A DNA stretch of 31,893 nt, from NCBI GenBank assembly GCA_037176905.1, contig JBBBWG010030198.1, positions 1-31,893 on the forward strand. Reading direction: 5' to 3'. Within the stretch, counting starts at the first letter, position 1. Each line of letters begins with the position of its first letter. This DNA comes from Azolla pinnata (Eukaryota > Streptophyta > Polypodiopsida > Salviniales > Salviniaceae). The position numbers and the translations under genes were made by a program. Below are positions 1-11,109 of this stretch, one piece after another. The notes beneath the pieces are model-generated. The model was given only the letters and a program-made list of their open reading frames with translations. It made no database searches and was not told the DNA's origin.

Positions 1-57
1 ACATACATACATACATACATACATACATACATACATACATACATACATACATACATA
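1..57. repeat. (ACAT)n microsatellite at the window edge
   Basis: An uninterrupted tetranucleotide run of about 14 ACAT units begins at the first base, so its true left end lies outside the window. The same CATA motif dominates the tract near the other edge (30866-31321), so such tracts are probably common in this genome. Confidence 0.97.
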
Positions 58-1636
58 GTGTGTCGAAAGCAACAGAACAACAAAAAGGAAATCCCCTTCC
101 TCTTCCTTCCCCACCATTTCTCCTTCTTCCTCCTCCTCCTCCTCCTGCGCTGCGCTTCTTCTTCCGTCCTTCCCCTCCGCCATTGCAGACCGACGCCGCC
201 GCCTTCCTTCAGTCTTAGGGCCTCCGCACAATCCTCAGAAGACAGCGACAAGCGGCATCGCCGCGCAGACAAGCCCGGAGCGCGCCGCTCCATGCCCTCA
301 GCCGGAAGGACAGGCACAAAACGGCACCAGGGGGCGCAGGAACAACGAACGCGAGCGAGAGTTTTGAACGCACGCAACAGTGTAAGATATATCCCCTTCG
401 GATTCCCCTTCTTCCCCTTCCCCTTTGTCGCCTTCTTCTTCCTCTTCTTCTTCTTCGTCTTCTTCTCCTGTTTGTTTGCGATCCGTTAGTTCCTCTCCCC
501 TTTTCCCAGATCCGGCTCCATTCCTGTCTTCGCAAATCGTTATCTTTCTCTGTTCAGGTGTATCTGCATTGTTCTCTCTCTGTATATTCACAAGGATTCA
601 GGAAAACAGGGAACGGCAAGGAAAAAGCTCCATTCCATGACCGGTTCCTTCTCCAACATCGGTCGTAGAATCTTCACATTCTTCGACTTCTTCGTGTTCT
701 TCTATGGCTTTTGAACACAAGAAAAGATCAAATTTCCTCCTCGGAATCTCTTCTGGGAGAGATATTATCTTGATGCGATCCAGACAATAACAAGTGTACA
801 GTGTGTTTTCGTAAGAGCTATCAGATCAAAAGTCGAAATATACTCTGTTGCAGGTAAAATTGTCGTTCCATTATTGTTACTATGGTGTCAACCCTGTATG
901 AGTATGGCTGTTCAATGTGTATGGCATTCTTTTGAAGCAAAAGTAAAAATAGAGAAGCTAAATTCTGATCTATTTAGTGTAAAGATGTGCGCATACATGC
1001 ACAGTAACCACCCAAAACGCACACTATTCATGAGCACAGTTGGGAAATGTATGCATGCCTGATATGTGCACGTAGACAGACATGTATAGGTACACACGTT
1101 CAAATGTGTATACATGTGGAGGATACATGTATGTACTTCTACAGATTGGTTCTTCGTTGCTATTACCAAGGCAAGTTAATGTGCTTATAGTTGTTGTATA
1201 GGATTCCTTAGATTGAAGGGTCAAAACTACAGGTGAATTTTTGCTCACGGTATCTTCAAAGGGGTATATAGCTGAGAAAGGAAGGAAATTGTGTGCTGAG
1301 AAAGGTTGTTCTTTTTCTGCTTTTGTTGTACATGGTCTCCTAATGTGGTATGTTCATGGTCTTTATATTCTGCTATTGATAGAGAAAAAATGTTGCAAAT
1401 TGTCGCTCTTTTTTTATCCATGTTTAGAAAATTACGACATTCTCTGATTTCTGTGCATAAAAAAAATCAGACCCACAGAAATATTTGCTAGTTATTTCAC
1501 TGTAATATTGTGTTTCTTTAGTATACAAACTCCATTTTATAGAAGAAAATAGTATAAGAACAGATACTTCGCTCTATTTTGCAGTGATATCAACTCCTTT
1601 TTATGTATATGGTCTGTTCATCATATTTGGTTCGAA
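58..1636 (+). promoter_or_regulatory. CLASP upstream region and long pyrimidine-rich leader
   Basis: This stretch holds no convincing coding exon. From about 105 to 480 it is strongly CT-rich on the + strand (CTT/CTC runs), like the Y-patch and leader DNA of plant core promoters. A weak TATA-like motif (agatatatcc) lies near 385, followed by a CTTC-rich run, so transcription may start near 400-430. From about 870 to 1620 the DNA is AT-rich and intron-like, so a 5'-UTR intron is possible. I cannot fix the transcription start or any leader splice sites. Around 1045-1135 there is an alternating purine-pyrimidine stretch of TGCA/TGTA/CATG words. The open frames here are explained by the CT-rich composition. 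Confidence 0.5.
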
Positions 1637-4600
1637 ATGGAGGAAGCATTAGAGCTACTTCAGGCGAAGGATACAAAGGAAAGGATGGCTGGGGTAGAGA
1701 GATTGCAAGCGCTTCTAGAGCAGAGTAGAAGGAGCCTCTCTGCATTGGAGGTCGCCAATCTTGTTGATGCTTCGCTTGTTCTTCTGAAAGATAATAATTT
1801 TAGGGTTTGCCAAGGAACTCTTCAGGCACTTGCTTCTGCATCGGCTTTGTCGAGCGAACATTTGAAACTTCACTTCAATGTACTATTGCCTGCCATTGCC
1901 GAACGCCTCGGTGATGGAAAACAACCTGTCCGAGATGCTGCCCGGCGATTGCTGCTTGCTCTAATGGAGGTACATCTTCAATGCTTCTCTTCTTTTGTAC
2001 TCTTGCTTTTCTTTGAAGCCCTGCTTGATGAGTCTATTTCGAATCTTCTAATGCTTAATTGTGATCCCTAAACGTGCAGTTCAAATCAAATTTTCGAGTT
2101 GAAAGATCAAGTTTTTATTCATGTGCTCATCCATAGATGCACATAATCCCCGAGTCATACAGATATATAAAGTCAATTGGCAGTGCTCTAGATGCCTTGA
2201 GATGCTTGAATTTAGACTCTAGCAATGTAATTCAATTCTAACTTCTGGTTAAAATGCGCTCCATACACAAATCCCTTAAACTCCCAGAATCATATCGATA
2301 CATATACCTGATGCCTTTGTGGTGCTCGAGTTATTGTGCTAAAATGGATCATAGTTGTGTAATTCAAATCAAACTTTCGGATCAAAAAGATAAATTTTTA
2401 GAGTTCACGTGTTTGTCCAACTTGCCTGAATGCTATGGATATATGCGATTAAGCATAAATGTCTTTGTGATTCTTGATTTTGAAGTACAGTGTCTGTTTG
2501 GTGCTGCATTGAGTCTGGCGAACAATCAAATTCTGATGTTTAACTCGCACACCTCAATGTATGTGTCTGCTCTGAATGTGTGCCTTGCAGCCCTGGACGT
2601 ATTTTTATTTTAATAATTTATTTATCAGATACAACCAACCACTTCAAGCAGTTTGGTCTTAGTATGTAGTAGGGACATCTTTATGTTTGAATTGCTGATT
2701 ATTGTTATTTCTTCTGGAGTCTGACGTTTTTTACATTTGACCAAGGAAAATTGATTTTTTGGCTGCCCAGATTTCATCACCTACTATTATTGTAGAGCGA
2801 GTAGGAAGCTATGCCTGGGCACATAAAAACTGGAAGGTTCGAGAGGAGTTTGCACGGACTGTTGCATCTGCCATCAATCTTTTTGCTGCAACAGAGCTTC
2901 CATTCCAGCGATTGCTCTTGCCATCGGTGAAATATTGTTCTCAACTTTAAAATTGATCGCATATTTTGTTAAAAGATTTTATGGGAGCGAAAGTAACCAC
3001 AATGTTATTCTTACAGGTACTGCAACTATTAGAAGATCCTAATAGCAATGCTAGAGAAGCAGCTATGGTGTGTTTAGAGGTAAGAACTTACTTCATTATA
3101 GTCCCTTTGAGATGCGTTTGATTTTGTTCTGAGCTAATGCATGATTCTATGCAGGAAATGTATCGCCAAGGAGGTGGACAACTTCAGGAAGAATTGCAAC
3201 ACCATTCACTACGATCCGCACAGGCGAGCCAACTCATAATCTTGTGATAGAGAATCAAATTCCATTTTGTTTAGAGCTGAAATGGTTGAAGTAAAGTTCA
3301 AAATTATATTTTGTTTGTTGATGATTGCAGTTGAAAGAAATTCTTGCCAGGTTTGAGAAGATTGAGCCAAAACCTGTCCCCTCTTATGATGGGACAGTGA
3401 ATCAGGTTGGCCATGATGCAAAGGTCCATCCCAATCAACCAACAATCGGAAACCGTCGAGGCAGCCCAAAGACCAAGCCATCTAATTTGGAATCCAATTC
3501 ACATGGGGGTTAGTGTACTCACTTCAAAAACTTGAAGATCATGTCATTATGGCCAATAACTTTCAGTGGACATGGGGGTTTTATACACATTTTTGTTTCC
3601 ACTCTGATATGACGTGCAATCATTACCCTGAGCTTTTCTAGTTAGTTATCCTGTTTGTCTGCCATCATTCGTTAGAACATCACATGTGACTTAGCCAAGA
3701 GATAAAGCTTGTAGACCATCATCATCCTCATGGTGCGCAAGAACATATTCATTGAGCTGAATTGTGCTGGCTAAAAATATGACTCTCCTCATCAATTCAT
3801 ATTTGTTTTAATGTTAGATTTCACTTTTGAAACCTTTTGAATAAAAATCTTAACTTTAATACATACCTATGCCTACATGATCAGACAAGGTATCTGAGAT
3901 GATGTAGAAAGGCCAGGCCAGGAAATATTTGTAGTTTGCAGACGAATCTTAGTATTATTAAGGGCATACGGTTGAGTGTCAATGTCCTGTTAATAAGACC
4001 AGTATCTGTTGCACAGTGGAGAATGACTCGTCTGAAAAGCCAGTGGAGCCTGTGCGGGTTCATTCAGAAAAAGAGTTGACAAAAGAGATTGAAAAAGTCT
4101 GTACAATGCTTGCTCCAGAACAAGATTGGTCAGTAAGGATGGTTGCAATGCAAAGGGTAGAAGGCCTTGTTGCTGGAGGTTAGTGTTTTTCGTTTCCAAA
4201 TAGAATGCAAACGGGTTTTTGTTGAAGCTCTTTTTTCTTTCGATATGTAGGTGCTGCTCAGTATGCTTGTTTCCCTTCCCTTCTCAAGCAACTTGTTGGC
4301 CCACTAAGTCTTCAGCTAGCAGACCGAAGGTCAAGTATTGTGAAGCAGGTCTGGACCCTACCATTAATTAGTGTGGCCTTCATATTGTGTTTTAAATTTT
4401 GTGGGGAACAGTTCAGTCACACTTGTTTAATAGCTAGAGGCACCGATGGTGGCACTGAACTACTTAAAGACACTCTCAAAGCTATGGTATTCCATCTTGT
4501 ATTTAGGACTCGGAAAAACTGAATAAATACATATTATGCCATAGTTCATACATCTAATACAATAATGCATATGTTTTTTTTTCTATCTTTTAAATTTGGT

Positions 4601-7600
4601 ACTTCTGAAATGCTCATAGAAAGCATATGTATCACAATTCTCTAGTAATGCGATAAATTACATTTTTTCTGCAGGCTTGCCAGTTGCTGAATCTATTCTC
4701 TAAGGAGCTTCTGGCGGATTTCGAACAATGTGCTGAAGCTTTCATTCCTGTTAGTTACAGATATCTGATTCTGTCGTTTTTTGGATGATACTCGCATTCA
4801 ATGAATCTAGTTGTAGCAGTGTCTATATACATTTACAATGCATCTTCATGTGCAGATGCTGTTCAAGCTTGTTGTCATCACAGTACTTGTTATTGCTGAG
4901 TCTGCAGATACATGCATTAAAACTGTAAGTTGATATTGTACTTTCTCCCATCTGTTTGTCCTTTATGTACAATAACATATATGTTAACTTGTCGAACTTC
5001 TCACTTCTACAGATGCTGAGAAATTGCCGCGTAGCTCGAGTTATGCCTCGAATTATGGAGTCGGCCAAAAACGACCGGAATTCTGTGCTACGTGCAAGGT
5101 ATCTACCACTGACATCCATCAAAATAATTTTACTGATTTGTTATGTACTTTAACATGTTGGCTTGTGTATAGATGTTGTGAATATGCACTCTTAGTTTTG
5201 GAGCAGTGGTCAGATTCACCTGAGATACAAAAGTTGGTAGAAATGTATGAAGACCTTATCAAGTGCTGTGTTGGTGATGCCATGAGTGAGGTACATCCAG
5301 CAGCTAGGCCTTTTATCTAGATTTTATGTTTGAATTACGATTGCCTAGGTTATGAAAATTTATTTACTTCCTTTGTACTGGAAAACTGAAGGTACTGATG
5401 TGTTAACAATAAGCTTTCATGATTCTGAAGGTCCGTGCGACAGCACGAACATGTTACCGAGTGTTTTCAAAATGCTGGCCTGATCGATCGCGTAAATTGT
5501 TTGCAAGTTTTGATCCTGTCATCCAAAGAGTATGTTGATCCTTGGAATGAGTAATTGAACTTTTGAATGGTTTTGATTATTTTAATGCTTGCCTTGATAT
5601 GCATGGGATACGGGTGATGTATCACATTTTTAATTTCTATACGATGGATTGCAGCTGATAAATGAGGAGGAAGGGGGAATCCACAAACGGTATGCATCAC
5701 CTTTGTTAAGGGAGAGGACTATTCAACAGCAAAGACATGCATCAACGGCGACGGGTGGCACTCAATCTGCTTCTGCTGGAAGTCAGCTGGTAACATTTGG
5801 ACCTACACCTATTGTACCGATGGAAAAGACAAGTAATGTATTGGCAACTCAGCGGGCACCTTCTGATAGAAGCTTAGAAAGTGTGCTACAAGCCAGCCAA
5901 CAGCAGGTGAATGCAATTGAGACAATGCTTAAAGGGATGGATGTTTCGGAGAGGAATGATTTATCAAATAGCCATACTAATGGGAAAGATCAAGGTGATT
6001 AGATGCAATGATATTTCTACATCATCTGCTGTGTACTTTAGTGTTGTTTAACATTTCTTTTGTGTAATACTCATTACATATTTTAGATCAATGTGTTTTT
6101 GCTAAACTTGTGACTGCTATGGAGTACAGTCAGTGGAAGTTATAGAAAACTACATGCTTCAAGCTTTGCAACTCGAGTTGGTGTTGATCCTCCTTCAGCA
6201 CGAGATCCTCCTCATCCAGCATCTACTGCACAGACTGGTGTCCGGAGTTCTGTTACTGGGACTGCAATAAGTTACCTCAGAGGCATTCAAGCTGGCAATA
6301 CTGCACCAGCTAGTGCTAGCAATTTTGCAACCATGCTGACCACTTCTGCTGATTTTGCTAGAAATGCCTTCTCCAGTGGCAACCCTACATCATCCATTCT
6401 CCCATTGTATTCTGTGAAACGGGTGCCCATCAATTCAGATAGATCAAGTCAGGGAAGCTCAAATGATGATGGCGTTGACAACAAAGTGATGAGAAAATAT
6501 TCTAAGCCTGAGGCTCAAACAGACAAACAACTGATGGATTATGGTGCTAAAGATTCTCATCATAGAGATAATTCTCATAACTACATACCAGGGTTTCAAA
6601 GGCCATTGATGAGGGCAACACCATCTACTCGGTCTTCTAGCAGAAGTAGTTTGGAAGAGGCACAGCTTCCGTTTACAGATCCCTATAATTATGTGGATGG
6701 TCTGACGTCTCTAAATGATGCTTTGACTGAAGGCCTGAGCCCAAATGCTGATTGGTCTGCAAGAGTTTCTGCATTTAATTACTTGAAGTGGCTTCTACTG
6801 CAGGGCCCAAAGGGTGTACAAGACTTGATGCAGAGCTTTGAGAAGGTTATGAAGCTGTTCTCAATGCATTTGGATGATCCACATCATAAAGTTGCTCAAG
6901 CAGCACTGTCTACGCTAACTGAGCTTGTGCCTGCATGTCGGAAGCCTTTTGAGTCCTACTTAGAAAGGATTCTTCCTCATATTTTTTCACGTTTGGTAGA
7001 TCCCAAGGAATTCATTCGGCAACTGGGAACATCTGCCCTGGAAATTATGGGCAACCTGTATAGCATCGATTCCTTGTTGCCTGCTCTATTGAGATCTCTT
7101 GATGAACAAAGGTCGCCAAAAGCGAAAATTGCAGTTCTCGACTTTGCAAGCACAGCTTTTGCTAAGCTCGCTGTCAATGGGGAGGCTGCACCTGGAAATA
7201 ATTTATTAAAGATGTGGCTTGCTAAGCTTGCACCTCTGGCAACCGATAAGAATGCCAAGCTGAAGGAAACTGCGGTTAATGGGATTATATCTGTATACAC
7301 CCACTTTGACTCTTCTACAGTTCTGAATTTTATTATTGGTCTTACAATTGAAGAACAAAGTCGACTCCGGCGAGCTTTAAAGCAATACACTCCAAGAATA
7401 GAAGTAGAGCTGATGAATTTTTTGCAAAATAGAAGTCAGAAATCTCGGTCAAAGCCCAGTCATGATCAACTTGATATTTCTCATGCAATGGATGATAGCT
7501 ATGTGTTATCATTAGGCAGGACAGCTTCTTCTGTCATAAAGAGTCAATCACCATCAAGCTACGGAACATCTTTCAATAATGATGGAATAAGGAAGTGGAG

Positions 7601-9469
7601 TGGTGGCAGTGCTGGAGAAGCCACACAATATGCAAACAAGATTACTGCTCAGTCAACAGTTGATGATGTGAGCATAAATTATTTCCGTAACTATGAACCT
7701 CCCTCTCCTGTCCATGACTCCTTGTTGCCAACTAGGAATAAGAACAATAGAAATATTCGTAATGGAAGTCCAGAGGGCTGGTCTGATCGACCTTCAATGG
7801 TGGATCGCAACAGTTTAGACTCAAAACGGGGTTATGAGGATGCTGTTTTCTCACACGGTGACTCACATGTTTATTCAAACAATATGCAAGTAGATCCAGC
7901 TGCGCTAGAGGAAAATGATACAAGTGACCAGGGAATCGAGAACGGACAGAGTTTTCTGAAGGGCACTCAGCAAAAATCACTCAAAAGTCCCACAGTTGAA
8001 GATACAACTGCCAAAATATTAACGTGGTTAAACCAGGTAGGTCTTTTGGTGACTGAGACATTTTTGCTATCATTGATTTGTGTGTGAGTTCTCTAAACAT
8101 TCACTCCCTTTGTGCAGTTATCCTCAGGATCTGACGTGAAGGCTGTTGAAAATAAACGATCTGCCTTGCAGGAATTTCTTCAATTATCAAAGGCTAATGC
8201 AGCTCCCATATGGACACAGGTCGGTCATTATATACTTCTCTTTATTTCTCAAGTTTTAGAGTAGATTGTTTTGAATGCTAATTTTGCTGTTTATTTGCAG
8301 TTTCTTAATCAAATATTGACAGGATTGCTTGAGGCTGTTGATGATACTGATCCATCTGTCAGAGAGTTGTCCCTATTGACTGTTCAAGAGATGCTGAGTA
8401 ATCAGGTGATTCATACTTTTGCTGAATGTTTTCATTTCAACTCATATCTATCCTAATTCTGGATCATATGTTTTGCTTATTCAGAAAGACATGCTTGAGG
8501 ATTCTGTAGAGGTGATACTTGAGAAACTGCTTCATGGCACCCGAGATCTTATAGCCAAGGTACAAGCTTGTTTTGTCAATATTAAAATCTTGCAAATCTG
8601 TAGTACTTAGTTTTACACACCCAATAAAAACTATGAAGCAGGTTTCAACTGCTGCTGATGGATGTCTTTCTTTGGTTTTATCACAATATGATCCATATCG
8701 TTGTCTTTCGGTTAGTGTCAATGATACCTTTTTTGAGTAAATCGAATCATCTGCTATTTCATATATTTATGCTCTAACTATCAATAGTTGATTGATGCAT
8801 ACTCAGGTTATTGTTCCACTTCTAAATAGTGAAGATGAGAAGACACTTGTGACATGTATTGGATGTCTGACAAAGGTTGTGTTCTCATTTTGTGATCTTG
8901 GTTAATTAGGATATCATACAAAATGAGACTAATGAACATGACTAAGTGGAAAATACAGTACTTATACTTTTGGTTTTAAGCTATAGCTTACGTATAAGTT
9001 GGTGGATCTGAAATAGTATAATTTTTGTTCTCTTCACAGCTGGTAGGAAGACTTTCATCGGAAGATCTAATGGCACAATTGCCATCATTTTTGCCTGCAT
9101 TGTTTGATGCTTTTGGCAACCAAAGTGCAGATGTACGAAAGGTAGGGGTGTTATTTGTGACTCTAAATTTCTGTATTTGCCAGCACAAAGTTTTCTTCTA
9201 GCCTTTCATGTTTCTGCTTTTGCCATTTCATATTGCAGACTGTTGTGTTCTGCCTGGTAGACATTTATATTGTGCTTGGAAAAGCTTTCTTACCATATCT
9301 GGGCAGTCTCAGCAGCACCCAATTGCGACTGGTTACTATATATGCGAACCGTATTTCACAGGTTATTGGAATCGCTTTCATGAGAATGGATATTTGTGCT
9401 TTCTTTTCTTGGGCTAACGTCTACATACATGGCAAGCAGGCTCGATCTGGAGGACCATTGGATGCGTAA
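1637..9469 (+). CDS. CLASP: CLASP, CLIP-associated microtubule-binding TOG-array protein
   Basis: Plant CLASP binds cortical microtubules, stabilises them at cell edges and links them to auxin-carrier trafficking. I read 22 in-frame exons: 1637-1969, 2771-2926, 3017-3079, 3155-3223, 3331-3508, 4017-4178, 4251-4348, 4675-4749, 4856-4924, 5013-5098, 5173-5290, 5431-5529, 5655-5994, 6130-8036, 8118-8219, 8301-8405, 8485-8559, 8642-8710, 8807-8875, 9040-9141, 9239-9361, 9440-9469. They sum to 4428 nt, 1475 aa; Arabidopsis CLASP is about 1440 aa. The protein starts MEEALELLQAKDTKERMAG, matching the Arabidopsis N-terminus, and ends with the conserved YANRISQ and a short tail. HEAT/TOG-like blocks lie at about 1-220, 280-500 and 805-1055, with a helical CLIP-interacting region at 1250-1475. 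Between the blocks are Ser-rich linkers (503-800 and 1055-1230). I saw no frameshift. Intron 4 appears to be GC-AG. The AUG at 1637 is chosen by homology. Confidence 0.97.
1970..2770 (+). other. CLASP intron 1 with a degenerate internal repeat
   Basis: This 801-nt intron separates TOG1 residues LME from ISSPTII. Its donor is gag|gtacat and its acceptor gcccag|att, both phase 0. It contains about three diverged copies of a 110-140-nt block, roughly 2080-2200, 2225-2340 and 2350-2490. Each begins with a word like attcaaatcaaactttcgg and continues to a gaatcatatcgata-like word followed by a gatgcctttgtggtgctcga-like word. No coding potential is convincing. Confidence 0.6.
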
Positions 9470-11109
9470 GACGTAGCAGACTGGCATTGGATGGATGTTC
9501 TCTTTTTCACCAAAGCAATTTATTCTAAAATCTCTTTTTTGTAAGGTTGTGCACAGGTTTTGTTTGCGTGATCTTTCGACGATTCTGTGTTAGGGTAGTG
9601 CCGAATCCCTTGAAACTTTGTAGAATGCCCTTGTGATATTGATACTCGCCAATCTCCTACCTCTGAACACATTGAATTGAAGAGTGTCAGATGAGATGTA
9701 TATACATCATCAGGAGAGGAAATCGCACATCTCTCTCCCGACGTATACCAGACCGCTGCGAATCCAAGGTTGGCATTTCACAGTTATCCTTCCATTGTGG
9801 CTAGAAACCTTTGGGCTAGAGTATATTTTGTGTGTAATGAGAAAATGATAATGTCAAGAACTTGTTTTTCTTGCTTGTAATATTTTTGTTCATTTTTCCA
9901 GTATATCAAATCTGTAACTGTGGGCTTTTTTATTGCTTGCTAAAGATTTGGACTGGTGTGTATCTTCAAATTGAAACTGTCGAATGCAAATCAATTGCAT
10001 ATGCTACACTAATTATCTTCTCATCAAGTGTTAGGAGAAATGTAACATGTGATTGTTTACTTGAAAGATGGTAAGCGTGCTTTTGATCTTGTGGGCATAT
10101 TGAAATACAAAATCATGCCACTACAGTGGTGTAACAAGTCCTGGTTTGATTTGTCTAAGACATTGACGCAACAGTATCATCCCATGTCATCGGTATTAAT
10201 CCGACATCTAGATGAAGGATATGGTGAATCAGAGTGATACAAGGGGCTCTTGAGTGTCTCCTATGTCATCAGTATCAATCCAAACTGGATGAAGGATATG
10301 GCGATTCAAGGGGCCCTTGATATCATCACGGTCTGTGTGATAATAATATGTCAACTGTCAAAAGGCTTACATCTCCATTCAATAGCTTTATTTAAGACCC
10401 ACTGAGCAAATCTTGGTTTTTAATGCTCTTAAAAGGCTTGCACGCTATAGAAGAAAAAGTTTGGAATTGATGATTTGACAGCACCCCTGTTGTATATGTA
10501 AAATAAGCCTTCAAGACAAAATGATCAACCAACTACTGAAAGAGACTGCGGGAAATTTATGAGGGGATGGGGCCAATCTCTGGGCAACCTTTATGGTACG
10601 AAGTGGCTGCTCTTAATTATTGATTTCTGCAACAAAATACACCACAATTTATGAGGAACTCTGTACAGCTTTGATGATAGTGACAATGATTTGAAGCTTG
10701 CATGCGTGTTACTGGATTTTGTAGTGATTGTCATTCAAACGCCAGATTTGGAGAAATTGCAAGCATTATTTGGTGTCTTTTTACAATGATGGATGTCGTT
10801 TCTTGGAACACACTTTCTTTTGTGTTTACTGTTTTACCTGTGTTCAGGAACAGTGCAATCACTTTGTGGGAAAAGACAACTGTGATTCGTCCATTTTGCT
10901 GTCCCAAACTTCGATACTTCAGTCAGTAGCTTTCAGCATCGGAAATTGAACATCATGTAGCATAGGATGTGAAGCATGTGCAGTGAAACCACTGCTCTGA
11001 TTCTTGTCTTCACACAGGTATGGCACATGTACTAAACGGATGGCGCTTTTTTTTTGCTTTGCTTTGCTTTGTGAATGAGCATCCTGAGCAAGAAGCCATT
11101 GTCTTTCTT
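9470..11109. other. Non-coding interval between convergent genes
   Basis: The first few hundred bases should be the CLASP 3'-UTR. A T-rich stretch near 9865-9900 (ttgtaatatttttgttc) could be a polyadenylation region, but no clean AATAAA places the end. The right-hand part probably includes the 3'-UTR of the minus-strand gene that stops at 11110. Between them I see only AT-rich DNA with a small direct duplication at 10178-10320. Several open frames occur but none has family resemblance or exon-like borders. Confidence 0.55.
10178..10320. repeat. Imperfect direct duplication of about 70 bp
   Basis: Two adjacent blocks share the same word order: catgtcatcggtattaatcc, then gatgaaggatatggtgaatc and aaggggctcttga (about 10182-10250), and atgtcatcagtatcaatcc, then gatgaaggatatggcgattc and aaggggcccttga (about 10262-10320). 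They differ by scattered substitutions and one small length change, so this is an old local tandem duplication. It lies in non-coding DNA downstream of CLASP. Confidence 0.85.

Noticed and set aside
58-489. Open frames in the CT-rich leader on both strands (Ser/Phe-rich and Glu/Arg-rich)
   Set aside because: They start at GTG or arise from CTT/CTC composition, have no family resemblance, and lie where a CLASP promoter and leader are expected.
2254-2613. 119-codon open frame inside CLASP intron 1
   Set aside because: It is bounded by well-supported splice sites of flanking CLASP exons and is composed of the degenerate intron repeat.
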